A stretch of DNA of 24,843 bases, from NCBI GenBank assembly GCA_035639875.1, contig DASQXE010000134.1, forward strand, positions 1 to 24,843, read 5' to 3'. The notes beneath the pieces were generated by a model. That model was not told the origin of the DNA. It saw nothing but the letters and a program-made list of their open reading frames with translations, and ran no database searches. Numbering within the stretch: the first letter of the stretch is position 1; every line of letters starts with the position of its first letter. This document shows, in pieces, positions 1 through 7,544 of this stretch. The stretch is from JAIBJP01 sp035639875. Lineage in GTDB: Bacteria > Actinomycetota > Thermoleophilia > Gaiellales > Gaiellaceae. Made by a program: the position numbers and the translations under genes.

Positions 1-1
1 C

Positions 2-304
2 CGCCGGTACTACGGATGGCGCGTCGCGGGCTTCCTACTCGCAACCTTCTACGCGACGATGGTCGTTTCAGGGCTGGTCGTCGAGTTCCTCTTCGACGGT
101 CTGGGGCTCATCCCGAGCGAGCGCAACGCGAAGGTGATCGAGGCAAGCGTGACGCTCAACTACACCACGGTCCTCAACATCATCTTCCTCGCGCTCGGGG
201 CCGCGCTCGTCTGGCGCTACTTCACCCGGGGCGGGGGACTCGCGATGCTCAGGATGATGAACAAGCCGATGAGCCACGAGCACGCCCATGAGCACGCCCA
301 CTAA
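2..304 (+). CDS. Permease C-terminus (UPF0718/YraQ-like), 5' truncated, with His-rich tail
   Basis: The reading frame is open from base 2 to the TAA at 302-304, so this is the last ~100 residues of a gene that begins before the window. It holds two hydrophobic segments (around GFLLATFYATMVVSGLVVEF and TVLNIIFLALGAALVWRYF) separated by a short polar loop with RNAKVIEAS. This layout resembles the C-terminus of UPF0718/YraQ-type predicted permeases; I base that on recall, not on a search. The protein ends in HEHAHEHAH, a probable metal-binding tail. Its stop codon overlaps that of the convergent zinc permease gene. The His tail and the neighbouring zinc importer hint at a link to metal handling, but the substrate cannot be told from the sequence. 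Confidence 0.6.
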   Translation, partial: RRYYGWRVAGFLLATFYATMVVSGLVVEFLFDGLGLIPSERNAKVIEASVTLNYTTVLNIIFLALGAALVWRYFTRGGGLAMLRMMNKPMSHEHAHEHAH

Positions 305-1104
305 CGGTGCCGGACCGCTCCGGCGGCGACGCTCACGACCGTGACCGCGGCGGCGAGCAAGACGATCGCGCCGCCCGGCGCGAGATCGCCGTAGTAGGAA
401 ATCGTCAGCCCGGCCAGGACCGAGGCGAGGCCGGTCGCCATCGAGAGACCAACGGTAGACCGGATGCTTCCGGCCCAGCGCCCCGCCGAGATGACCGGCA
501 GGACCATCAGCGCCGCGATCAGGAGGATGCCGACGATGCGCATCGAGACTGCGACCGTCACGCCCGCGAGCGCGGCGAGGACGACGTTCAAAAAGGTGAC
601 AGGCAATCCCGTGACGCGCGCGCCCTCGGCGTCCAGCGACACGGCGACGAGCGGGCGGTAGAGGAGCGCGAGCAGCGCGAGCGCAACGGCGCCGAGCGTT
701 GCGATGAGCGCGAGGTCCGAGCGGGTGACGGTGAGGATCGAGCCGAAAAGGAAGGCGAACAGGTTCGCGTTGAGCGCGCCCGCTGCGGAGACCATGACGA
801 CGCCCGCCGCGATGCCCGTGTAGAAGATGAGCGCAAGCGCCTGGTCGCCCGCCGTCCCGTAGCGTCCGCGGAGCCATTCGACACCCACGGCTGCGGTCAC
901 TGCCGCCACGAGCGCGGCCCCGACCGGCGAGACATCGAAAAGATAACCGGCCGCGACGCCGGCGAACGCGGCATGGCCGATGCCGTCGCCGATCAGGCTC
1001 ATGCGCCGCTGAACGAGGAAGAACCCGACCGCGGGCGCGAGGATTCCCACGACGGCGCCCGTCGCGAACGCCAGGCGCATGAAATCGGCTTCAAAGATGG
1101 ACAT
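301..1104 (-). CDS. znuB: Zinc/manganese ABC transporter, membrane permease
   Basis: This is a 267-residue, very hydrophobic protein of the ABC-3 permease family, which forms the membrane channel for zinc or manganese import. Family landmarks include QRRMSLIGDGIGHAAFAGVA near the N-terminus, the coupling region around SLDAEGARVTGLP, and the RIVGILLIAALMVLP helix. Length is normal for the family. The chosen ATG at 1104 overlaps the end of the ATPase gene by 14 bases, which indicates translational coupling; an internal Met nine residues later is an alternative start. It is the last gene of the operon znuA-znuC-znuB. The divergent Fur-family regulator and the binding protein's His ligands make zinc the likeliest substrate, though manganese is not excluded. 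Confidence 0.92.
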   Translation of the reverse strand: MSIFEADFMRLAFATGAVVGILAPAVGFFLVQRRMSLIGDGIGHAAFAGVAAGYLFDVSPVGAALVAAVTAAVGVEWLRGRYGTAGDQALALIFYTGIAAGVVMVSAAGALNANLFAFLFGSILTVTRSDLALIATLGAVALALLALLYRPLVAVSLDAEGARVTGLPVTFLNVVLAALAGVTVAVSMRIVGILLIAALMVLPVISAGRWAGSIRSTVGLSMATGLASVLAGLTISYYGDLAPGGAIVLLAAAVTVVSVAAGAVRHR

Positions 1105-1810
1105 GCGAGGGGTCGTGCCAGGGAGCGGGGAGGCCCGTGGGAGGTCCGTCGTAGACGATCGTCCCGCGGACCAGGATCACCCGCTCGACAAAGCGCTCGA
1201 TCGCTCCGAACTCGTGCGAGACGTAGACGATCGTCGCGCCGAGCTCTCGGTGGAGCTGCCCGAGAAGGGCTGCGAAAGCCTCCTGGGCATCGGCGTCGAC
1301 GCCTGCCGTCGGCTCGTCGAGGACGATGAGATCCGGCTCGCCCGCGAGGGCCTTCGCGATGTAGGCGCGCTGCTGCTGTCCACCCGAGAGCCGCTGAATC
1401 GGTCGACCGGCAAGGTCCGCAAGCCCGACTCGGTCGATTGCCGCGGCGACGACCTTGCGATCATCGTGGCCGAATGGCCGGAGTAGGCCGCGCCGCGCGA
1501 CTCGGCCCGCCGAGACGACCTCTCGAACAGTGGCGGGCGCATCGATCCCGAGCACGGTTCGCTGCGCGAGGTAGCCGATGCGGTAGCGGTTCGCAAAAGC
1601 CTGAGCCGGCTGCCCGAAGAGGAGCGCCGTGCCCGTCTGGGGCCGTTCGAGTCCGAGGAGAATGCGCAGGAGCGTCGTCTTGCCGCCGCCGTTCGGCCCG
1701 GCCACCGTGACGAACTCGCCGGTCGCGATCTCGAGGTTCACGTCACGCAGGACGGGCGGCCCGCCTGGATAGGCGAAGGAGACGTGCTCGAGCTCGACGG
1801 CTAGCGGCAT
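1091..1810 (-). CDS. znuC: Zinc ABC transporter, ATP-binding protein
   Basis: A 239-residue ABC ATPase that would power metal uptake through the ZnuB channel on the cytoplasmic face. Visible motifs are Walker A GPNGGGKTT (about residues 39-47), signature LSGGQQQR, Walker B LIVLDEPTAGVD and the H-loop YVSHE. The ATG at 1810 overlaps the 3' end of znuA by 10 bases, and the 3' end overlaps znuB, so the three genes form a tight operon. The C-terminus is unusually His-rich (HDPSHVHL), as in some zinc-transport ATPases, and may sense or bind metal; that role is inferred. Confidence 0.93.
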   Translation of the reverse strand: MPLAVELEHVSFAYPGGPPVLRDVNLEIATGEFVTVAGPNGGGKTTLLRILLGLERPQTGTALLFGQPAQAFANRYRIGYLAQRTVLGIDAPATVREVVSAGRVARRGLLRPFGHDDRKVVAAAIDRVGLADLAGRPIQRLSGGQQQRAYIAKALAGEPDLIVLDEPTAGVDADAQEAFAALLGQLHRELGATIVYVSHEFGAIERFVERVILVRGTIVYDGPPTGLPAPWHDPSHVHL

Positions 1811-2649
1811 CCGAGGCCTTGCTCGAGCGCTCTGAGATTCGCGCGCATGCGCGTGAAGTAGGTCTCGCCGCGCGCAATCTCTTCTTTCGTCAGGCCCTCG
1901 ATCGGGTCGAGCACAGCGGTTGTCGCGCCCGTCTCGCGCGCAACCGTTTCGGCGATGCGCGGCGAGACGAGCGTCTCGAAGTAGATCGTCGTCACACCCC
2001 GCTGGCGGGCGAGCTGGACCACGCGTGCGAGGTCTCCGGGCGAGGGCTCGACTTCCGGCGTGAGGCCGGTGACCGCGATCTGGCGCAGCCCGTAGCGCTC
2101 CGCCAGGTATGCAAACGCCTCGTGGCTCGTGACGATGTCGTGCCGTTCGCAGTCGGCCAGCCCCTGCCGATAGGCGCGGTCGAGCGCGATCAGCCGTGTG
2201 ACCAACCGAGCGGCGGCGGCCCGGTCACCGAGCGCCTGGCCGATGCGGCTGACGATCTTCGCGTAGCGAAGCGGGTCGAGCCAGACGTGCGGGTCCCCGT
2301 TGGGATGCAGGCCGAGTCCGGGCGTGTCGAGGAGCCGCAGCACATTGTGCCCGTGCCCGGCCGCGTCCTCCAGTTGTGGCTGGAAGCCGTGGCCGAGGAG
2401 AAGTACGAGGTCGGCGCTGCGCACGGCGGCCACATCCTGGGGGGACACCTCGAGATCGTGGGGTTCAGCACCTGCGGGTGTGAGGTTCTGCACGTCCACG
2501 CGATTCCCGCCGATCTCCTGCGCGGCAAAGGCAAGCGGATAGAAGCTCGCCACGACCGACTCCTTGCCGGCGGCGCTGCTGAGGGCGCCGCCGCATCCGC
2601 TCAGAAGAACCACGCCGCCGACTGCTATGAGAATGACTCTCAATCTCAT
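1801..2649 (-). CDS. znuA: Zinc ABC transporter, substrate-binding lipoprotein
   Basis: This 282-residue protein is a cluster A-I (ZnuA/TroA-type) metal-binding lipoprotein that captures Zn2+ outside the membrane and hands it to ZnuBC. It starts with a short signal peptide ending in a lipobox, LLSGC, with Cys19 as the lipidated residue. Candidate metal ligands are H64 (EPHDLE), H121 (DPHVWLDP), H176 (TSHEAF) and D248 (LDPIEG). The His-rich loop between the first two ligands is short (GHGHN, HPNGDPH). It is the first gene of the znuACB operon. The ATG at 2649 lies 22 bases from the divergent zur start, and a Zur-box-like palindrome covers its first codons. Confidence 0.93.
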   Translation of the reverse strand: MRLRVILIAVGGVVLLSGCGGALSSAAGKESVVASFYPLAFAAQEIGGNRVDVQNLTPAGAEPHDLEVSPQDVAAVRSADLVLLLGHGFQPQLEDAAGHGHNVLRLLDTPGLGLHPNGDPHVWLDPLRYAKIVSRIGQALGDRAAAARLVTRLIALDRAYRQGLADCERHDIVTSHEAFAYLAERYGLRQIAVTGLTPEVEPSPGDLARVVQLARQRGVTTIYFETLVSPRIAETVARETGATTAVLDPIEGLTKEEIARGETYFTRMRANLRALEQGLGCR

Positions 2650-2671
2650 AAACGACTATCCTAACGGCGAG
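2628..2671. promoter_or_regulatory. Shared znuA/zur promoter with a Zur-box-like palindrome
   Basis: The 15-base sequence TGAGAATGACTCTCA (2628-2642) is a near-perfect palindrome and matches the form TGAnAATnATTnTCA, which I recall for actinobacterial Zur boxes, with one mismatch. It overlaps the first codons of znuA and lies 29 bases before the zur ATG. TATCCT (2657-2662) is a -10 candidate for zur, with ATGACT (2633-2638) as -35 and an 18-base spacer. On the other strand TAGGAT (2663-2658) sits 8 bases before the znuA ATG. Both genes may therefore be read from one bidirectional, nearly leaderless promoter repressed by Zur. The assignment is pattern-based. Confidence 0.55.
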
Positions 2672-3094
2672 ATGGAAGAGCGCGAGATCGAAGAGCGGCT
2701 CAGGGACGCGCGCGTGCGGCCCACACGGCAGCGCGCGCTGGTGCTCGCGGCGCTCGCCTCGGAGGCCCACGACGCGACGGCGCAGGAGATCTACGCACGC
2801 TTACGCGCGGGTGATGAGCCCGTGGGGCTCGCAACTGTGTACCGCACCCTCACGCTGCTGACCGACCGGGACGTCGTCGACGAGCTCTCTCATCATGCTG
2901 GCGAGAGTTGTTATCGCCTTTGCAGCACCGGTCATCACCATCATCTCGTCTGCTCGAGCTGCCACCGCGTGGAGGAGCTCGCAGACTGCGAGCTGGACGA
3001 TTGGCTCACCGCCGCTTCCGAGGAGCGTGGTTTCGTCCCGACGTCGCACACGCTCGAGGTCGTCGGGCTGTGCGAGGCCTGTCGGCGCGGCTAG
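2672..3094 (+). CDS. zur: Fur-family transcriptional repressor, probably Zur
   Basis: A 140-residue Fur-family protein: an N-terminal winged helix with the recognition-helix sequence LATVYRTLTLL (residues 53-63), followed by a metal-binding dimerisation domain. Structural zinc ligands are CSSC (C94, C97) and CEAC (C134, C137), and a run of four His (88-91) fits the regulatory metal site. I chose the ATG at 2672 because the family homology begins just after it; the open frame extends to 2564, but that would place the start inside znuA. Divergence from the znuACB operon with a shared operator makes zinc-responsive repression the likely role. Family membership is certain; Zur rather than Fur is inferred from context. 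Confidence 0.9.
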   Translation: MEEREIEERLRDARVRPTRQRALVLAALASEAHDATAQEIYARLRAGDEPVGLATVYRTLTLLTDRDVVDELSHHAGESCYRLCSTGHHHHLVCSSCHRVEELADCELDDWLTAASEERGFVPTSHTLEVVGLCEACRRG

Positions 3095-3098
3095 CGCG

Positions 3099-3779
3099 TC
3101 AGGCCCGAGTCGTCGGGCCAGGGCTGATGAGCCCGCTTTCGTACGCAAGGATCACGGCCTGAACGCGGTCGCGAAGGCCGAGCTTGCCGAGCATGCGTCT
3201 GACGTGCGTCTTCACTGTCGATTCCTCGACCACGAGGGCCTCCGCGATCTCGGCGTTCGAGAAGCCACGGGCGACGAGGCCGAGAACCTCGCGCTCGCGC
3301 GGCGTGAGCGCGGCCAGTCGCTCGGCGGAGGCGGTGTCTGGACCCGGCTGACTCGCCATCCGGTCGATCACCCTGCGGGTCACGGAAGGAGAGAGGAGCG
3401 AGTCGCCGGCTGCGACCACGCGGATGGCCTCGATGAGCTCCTCCGGGCTCGTGCGCTTGAGGAGGAAGCCCGACGCGCCGGCGGCGAGAGCGCCGAAGAT
3501 GTAGTCGTCCTGCTCGAAGGTGGTGAGGATCATGACCTTCACGTCTGGAGCCGCCGCGAGGACTTCGCGCGTCGCTCTAATGCCGTCCACGTCCGGCATC
3601 CGGACGTCCATGAGGACTACCTGCGGTCGTAGCGAGCGCACGCGGTGGGCCGCGGCCCGTCCGTCGGCCGCCTCGCCGACCACCTGGACACTCTCGTCGC
3701 TCGAGAGCACGGCGCGGAGGCCGGCGCGCATGAGGTGGTCGTCGTCGACGATCAGGACACGGACGGCCTGCGCGCTCAC
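3099..3779 (-). CDS. NarL/FixJ-family response regulator
   Basis: A 226-residue cytoplasmic response regulator. The N-terminal receiver domain has the acidic pocket VDDDH (residues 11-15), phospho-acceptor D58 in VVLMDVRMPDVDG, and the conserved Lys in LLKRTSPEEL. The C-terminal LuxR-type helix-turn-helix contains LTPREREVLGLVARG and EESTVKTHVRRML. The start is a GTG at 3779 whose GTGA overlaps the stop of the upstream kinase gene by four bases, so the two are translationally coupled. It converges on zur with a 4-base gap. It is expected to receive phosphate from the adjacent kinase. The divergent ABC exporter is the natural candidate target, but no operator is evident. Confidence 0.93.
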   Translation of the reverse strand: MSAQAVRVLIVDDDHLMRAGLRAVLSSDESVQVVGEAADGRAAAHRVRSLRPQVVLMDVRMPDVDGIRATREVLAAAPDVKVMILTTFEQDDYIFGALAAGASGFLLKRTSPEELIEAIRVVAAGDSLLSPSVTRRVIDRMASQPGPDTASAERLAALTPREREVLGLVARGFSNAEIAEALVVEESTVKTHVRRMLGKLGLRDRVQAVILAYESGLISPGPTTRA

Positions 3780-4948
3780 GCGGTTGCACCAACGCCGTAC
3801 GGCAGCTCCGCACGGATGCGAAAGCGCCCGTCGCTCAGCCCCGCCTCCAGGGTGCCGCCGAGCAAGCTCGTGCGCTCACGCATGCCGATGAGCCCGTGGC
3901 CGAAGCCTTCTGCGGTGCCGTGCTCCGCAGGGTTCTCGACCGTGATCTCGAGCCCGTCCCGCCCAAAGAGGAGCTCCACTTCTGCGCTCCCGGATCCGTG
4001 GCGGCTGGCGTTGGTGAGCGACTCCTGCAGGATGCGGTACGCGGCGCGGTCGACGGCCGGGGCGAGCCGTCGGGGCCGTCCGTGGAGGCGGACATCCAGC
4101 ATGAGGCCGGCATCCCGGTGCTGGGCGGCTAGTGCGTCCAGAGCGGTGAGTCCGATCGGTGGCTCCACGCCGGAGTTCTCCGAGGAGCTGTTCTCACGGA
4201 GGACGCTTACGAGCCGGTCGATCTCGGCGAGCGTGTCGCGGGCGACGCCCTCGACGGTCTCGAGCGCCTCTCTCGCCCGCCCAGGATCCTTTGCGCTCAG
4301 AAGTCGAGCCGCGGCCGCCTGGACGAGGATGACGTTGATCGCGTGACCGGCCGAGTCGTGCAGGTCGCGTGCGATCCGGGTCCGTTCTTCCGCCACGGCA
4401 AGCCGGCGCTCTCGCTCCGCCTCGTGCTCCGCGCGGACGGCGCGCTCGACGAGCTCGGCCATGCGCAAGCGCCGCATTCGTAGCCGATCGCCGGCGACCC
4501 AGGCTGCACCCCACAGGAGCGCGCCGAAGAGCACGGGAACCGTCGGGAAGCCGTTCTCAGCGAGGCCGACCGCCGCGACGTGGATGGCGAACAGCGCGGC
4601 CACCGTTGCGGCGGTGATCCGCGTCGACGCGCGGACGTCGTCCTGGCTCGCGGCCAGGAAGAACAGAGCAACGGTCGGCCCGAGCGGCGGACCCGGCGGG
4701 TAGCCGAGCCCGTTCAGGATCGCACTCGCGGACGCGGTGAGGACGAAGACGCCGAGCGGGACGCGGCGGCGAGCGACGAGCGGGAGCGAAGCGAGAGCCG
4801 CGATCGCAACGCTGACGCCGTCGAGCCCGCGCTCCCCTTCCGAAGCTCCGCGCGCCGCGAGCATCGCCACCGACGCCGCGAAAACGACCGCTGCGATCCC
4901 CGCGTCGACGAGGAAGTCCTTGCGTAGCAGCCAGCGCGATCTGGACAT
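3776..4948 (-). CDS. Sensor histidine kinase, HisKA_3 family
   Basis: A 390-residue membrane kinase. The N-terminal ~155 residues hold about four to five hydrophobic segments with short loops and no large extracellular domain, suggesting intramembrane sensing. Next come a charged coiled-coil linker (160-190), the phospho-acceptor motif RDLHDSAGHAINVI with His197, and an HATPase_c domain with the N-box LTNASRHG (311-318) and G-box GFGHGLIGMRER (348-359). This architecture is typical of actinobacterial DesK/LiaS-like kinases. The gene is translated first and overlaps its response regulator by four bases. TACTCT lies nine bases before the ATG, so the transcript may be nearly leaderless. The signal is unknown. 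Confidence 0.92.
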   Translation of the reverse strand: MSRSRWLLRKDFLVDAGIAAVVFAASVAMLAARGASEGERGLDGVSVAIAALASLPLVARRRVPLGVFVLTASASAILNGLGYPPGPPLGPTVALFFLAASQDDVRASTRITAATVAALFAIHVAAVGLAENGFPTVPVLFGALLWGAAWVAGDRLRMRRLRMAELVERAVRAEHEAERERRLAVAEERTRIARDLHDSAGHAINVILVQAAAARLLSAKDPGRAREALETVEGVARDTLAEIDRLVSVLRENSSSENSGVEPPIGLTALDALAAQHRDAGLMLDVRLHGRPRRLAPAVDRAAYRILQESLTNASRHGSGSAEVELLFGRDGLEITVENPAEHGTAEGFGHGLIGMRERTSLLGGTLEAGLSDGRFRIRAELPYGVGATA

Positions 4949-5048
4949 CGTGGTCCGAGAGTACCGCCGGCGCTCCGTCCTGAGAGTCGCCCGCGCGGAC
5001 GATCCGGCGTCATCCCCACGGATGACGAGAAATTCCTCCCCACGAGCG

Positions 5049-5085
5049 TTGCGTCCGACGAGCGCGGGTCCGTAGCGTGGCCGTC
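5049..5085 (+). promoter_or_regulatory. Candidate leaderless promoter of the ABC exporter
   Basis: TTGCGT (5049-5054), an 18-base spacer and TAGCGT (5073-5078) form a plausible -35/-10 pair ending 7 bases before the ATG at 5086. Transcription would then begin at or next to the start codon. No Shine-Dalgarno sequence is visible before this ATG. This is a pattern match only. Confidence 0.4.
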
Positions 5086-6000
5086 ATGAACAAAAGCGAC
5101 CTCGTGATCGAGACGACCGAGCTCACCAAGCGCTATGGCGAGCGCGTCGTCGCCGTGGATGGGTTGAACCTCCGCGTGCGCCGCGGGGAGGTCTACGGGT
5201 TTCTCGGCCCGAACGGCGCCGGCAAGACAACCACGTTGCGGATGCTCCTTGGCCTCGTCCGCCCGACGTCCGGGAGCGCGCTGGTGCTCGGCGCGACGCC
5301 GGGCTCGCCTGCGGGGCTCGCCGGGATCGGTGCGCTCGTCGAGACACCCAGCTTGTACCCCTTCCTCTCCGGCCGCGACAACCTCGGCGTGCTCGCGCGC
5401 CACGCCGGCGTTCCGGCGGCGCGGGTCGAGGTGGTCTTGGAGGAGGTCGAGCTGACCGAGTGGGCGGCGGACCGCGTTTCGACCTACTCCCTCGGCATGA
5501 AGCAGCGCCTGGGTGTAGCAGCAGCGCTGATCAAGGACCCTCAGCTCCTCATCCTGGACGAGCCCACGAACGGAATGGATCCGGCCGGCATGGCCGAGAT
5601 GCGGACGTTCATTCGCGTTCTCGGCCGCGGCGGGCGAACGGTGCTCCTCTCGAGCCATCTCATGACCGAGGTCGAGCAGATCTGCGACCGCGTCGGGGTC
5701 ATCCGCGCCGGCCGGCTGGTCGGCGAAGGAACCGTGCACGAGCTCCGTGGGCGCGAGAGCCTGCGCGTACGCGCTCAACCGCTCGACGCGGCGGAACGGC
5801 TGCTCGCGACGCTCCCGGAGGTCGAGGATGTCGCCGCAGTCGACGGTGGTCTTCGAGTGACGGCGGATCCGGCGGTCGCGGCCGCCATCAACCAGGCCCT
5901 AGTGCAGGCGGGCATCGCGGTGAGCGAATTGCGCCCGGAGCAAGCTTCGCTCGAGGAGGTCTTCCTCGAGCTGACCCAGAGCGAAAAGGAGGCGGCATGA
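5086..6000 (+). CDS. ABC transporter ATP-binding protein (drug/export type)
   Basis: A 304-residue ABC ATPase of the BcrA/DrrA-like export group. Motifs: Walker A GPNGAGKTTTL, signature YSLGMKQRLG in place of the classical LSGGQ, Walker B LLILDEPTNGMDPAG, and H-loop SSHLM. A C-terminal extension of ~80 residues follows the nucleotide-binding domain, as usual in this group. I prefer the ATG at 5086 because a -10-like hexamer sits 7 bases upstream; an in-frame GTG at 5077 would add three residues. Its stop overlaps the start of the membrane partner (ATGA). Divergence from a HisKA_3/NarL two-component pair suggests stress- or antibiotic-induced export, but the substrate is not deducible. Confidence 0.92.
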   Translation: MNKSDLVIETTELTKRYGERVVAVDGLNLRVRRGEVYGFLGPNGAGKTTTLRMLLGLVRPTSGSALVLGATPGSPAGLAGIGALVETPSLYPFLSGRDNLGVLARHAGVPAARVEVVLEEVELTEWAADRVSTYSLGMKQRLGVAAALIKDPQLLILDEPTNGMDPAGMAEMRTFIRVLGRGGRTVLLSSHLMTEVEQICDRVGVIRAGRLVGEGTVHELRGRESLRVRAQPLDAAERLLATLPEVEDVAAVDGGLRVTADPAVAAAINQALVQAGIAVSELRPEQASLEEVFLELTQSEKEAA

Positions 6001-6830
6001 CGACGAGCGTCGCGGCGGAGCTGCTGGTCGTGCGCAAGCGTTCGAGCACCTGGATCCTGCTCGGGATCTGGAGCGTGCTTGCCGTTCTCTTCGCGTACGT
6101 CATCCCCTACGTCGAATACCTCAACGGGAGCGGACCGGGAAACCGGTCACTGGAGGACTTGCTGCCGGACCGGCTGGTCGGCAACCTCCTCGCCGGATTC
6201 CCGTTCTTCGGCGGTGTGTTCGCGCTCATGCTCGGCGTGCTGGCGCTCGGGAGCGAGTACGGCTGGGGCACGCTGAAAACGCTCTTCAGCCAGCGACCCG
6301 GCCGGTTGCAGGTTTTCGGGGCCAAGCTGATCGCCCTCGGCCTCGTCCTCGTGCCCTTCGTTTTCACCGCTTTCGCCCTGGGCGCGGGCGCGAGCTACGC
6401 GATTGCGGTGCGCGAGGGCGCCGATGTCGCCTGGCCTTCCGCCTCGCTGATCCTCCGGGCGCTCGGTGCCGGATGGTTCCTCCTCGCCGTCTGGGCGACG
6501 TTCGGGATCCTGCTCGGAGTCGCGTCCCGGGGGACGTCGCTCGCGATCGGGGTCGGCATCCTCTACGCGCTTGTGATCGAGGGGCTGATCAGCGCCTTCG
6601 CCGACTCGGTCAGCTTCCTCGAGCCGCTGACGAAGTTCTTCCTGCGCGCGAACGGCTACTCGCTCGTCAAGGGTCTCGGGGTTTCCACGGTCGATGTGGC
6701 CGGCAACGGCCCGGGCGCTTTCAGCGGACCGTACGTCGGAAGCGCGCAGGCGCTCATCGTACTGGCGCTGTACGCCCTCGGTTTCCTGCTCGTGTCCGGA
6801 TTCCTCCTGCGGCGTCGGGACGTCGCTTAG
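5997..6830 (+). CDS. ABC transporter permease subunit (ABC-2 type)
   Basis: A 277-residue membrane protein with about six hydrophobic segments, starting near residue 18 (TWILLGIWSVLAVLFAYVIP) and ending with YALGFLLVSGFLLRRRDVA. It resembles ABC-2-type export permeases, with the EYGWGTLKTLFSQRPGR loop after the second segment. The ATG at 5997 overlaps the ATPase stop by four bases and has a strong ribosome binding site, AAAAGGAGG, four bases upstream. It forms a two-component exporter with the preceding ATPase. A terminator follows at 7001-7030. The substrate is unknown. Confidence 0.88.
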   Translation: MTTSVAAELLVVRKRSSTWILLGIWSVLAVLFAYVIPYVEYLNGSGPGNRSLEDLLPDRLVGNLLAGFPFFGGVFALMLGVLALGSEYGWGTLKTLFSQRPGRLQVFGAKLIALGLVLVPFVFTAFALGAGASYAIAVREGADVAWPSASLILRALGAGWFLLAVWATFGILLGVASRGTSLAIGVGILYALVIEGLISAFADSVSFLEPLTKFFLRANGYSLVKGLGVSTVDVAGNGPGAFSGPYVGSAQALIVLALYALGFLLVSGFLLRRRDVA

Positions 6831-7000
6831 GAAACCCGCTTGGCGCCGGTGAAGTAGCGCAGTCAACCCCGGATGGGGGAGACGGTCAACTCCCGCAGAG
6901 GGGGGACGAAAAGAGCAGGTTTCAGCAGACTGAGCAGGCGGCGAAACAACCGGGCAGGGCCCCGATGCGGCGGGGGCACCCCGGCCAGAAATCCCCGAGC
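6831..7000 (+). other. Structured intergenic stretch (long 3' UTR or candidate sRNA)
   Basis: No credible gene lies between the exporter and the minus-strand YjbQ gene. The stretch is rich in G/C runs that can fold. CCGGG (about 6950) pairs with CCCGG (about 6980) around an inner CCCCG/CGGGG stem, and CCCCGAGCGGGG (6993-7004) precedes the terminator. I compared it by memory with 4.5S RNA, RNase P RNA, tmRNA and common riboswitches and found no match. It may simply be the exporter's 3' UTR. Confidence 0.35.
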
Positions 7001-7030
7001 GGGGCCGGCGGCGGCCCCGTTTCTCTTTGC
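7001..7030 (+). terminator. Intrinsic terminator after the ABC exporter
   Basis: A 7-bp perfect stem GGGGCCG/CGGCCCC with loop GCGG (7001-7018) is followed by the T-rich run GTTTCTCTTT. The reverse strand lacks a T tract, so it acts on the plus strand. The preceding CCCCGAGCGGGG can pair with the left arm, giving an alternative fold. Confidence 0.7.
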
Positions 7031-7034
7031 TCGG

Positions 7035-7487
7035 CTAGTCCCCGACGACCTGGACGAGCCAGCGGCGATCGCGCGAGCGATCGAGCTCGATGAACAGGAC
7101 GCGCTGCCAGGTGCCGAGGCAGAGCTCGCCGTCCCGCACGGGAATCGACTCCCCGGCCGGTCCGAGAAGCATCGCCATGCAGTGAGAGTGGCCGTTGCCG
7201 AATTCCATGTCCTCGGGACAGACGTTCTCGGTGCGGCGGTCCCAGTCGTCGTGCGCGTAGTACTTCTGGCTGGGAACGAGCCTGCGCAGCATGCGGACGA
7301 AGTCCTCGAGGAACCCCGTTTCGAACTCGTTCACCCGCACCATGCACGTCGTGTGCGGCGAGTACACGCATGCGATGCCGTCGGTGACGCCGCTCTCCTC
7401 GACACATTCCTTGACTTCGTCGGTGATGTCCCGGATTTCCAGCCCGCCTCTTGTCCTCAGCCTGCGTTCCTGCTGGAAGACCTTCAC
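7035..7487 (-). CDS. yjbQ: YjbQ family protein (secondary thiamine-phosphate synthase type)
   Basis: A 150-residue member of the YjbQ/UPF0047 family, small trimeric proteins of which some show weak thiamine-phosphate synthase activity. The physiological role is not settled. Family signatures are SPHTTCMVRVNE (residues 43-54), the HDDWDRR region, GHSHCMAMLLG and the C-terminal LGTWQRVLFIELD. Length is typical, slightly longer than E. coli YjbQ. The start is GTG at 7487, with GGGAG six bases upstream and GGAGG a little further. Unlike most neighbours it has a conventional promoter and a 5' leader of about 50 bases. It is monocistronic and faces away from the tRNA. Confidence 0.9.
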   Translation of the reverse strand: MKVFQQERRLRTRGGLEIRDITDEVKECVEESGVTDGIACVYSPHTTCMVRVNEFETGFLEDFVRMLRRLVPSQKYYAHDDWDRRTENVCPEDMEFGNGHSHCMAMLLGPAGESIPVRDGELCLGTWQRVLFIELDRSRDRRWLVQVVGD

Positions 7488-7544
7488 GACGAGCTCCCAC
7501 CTCCGGCGTTCGAGGGTCGACTACGGCGCAACTGCAACGCAGTA

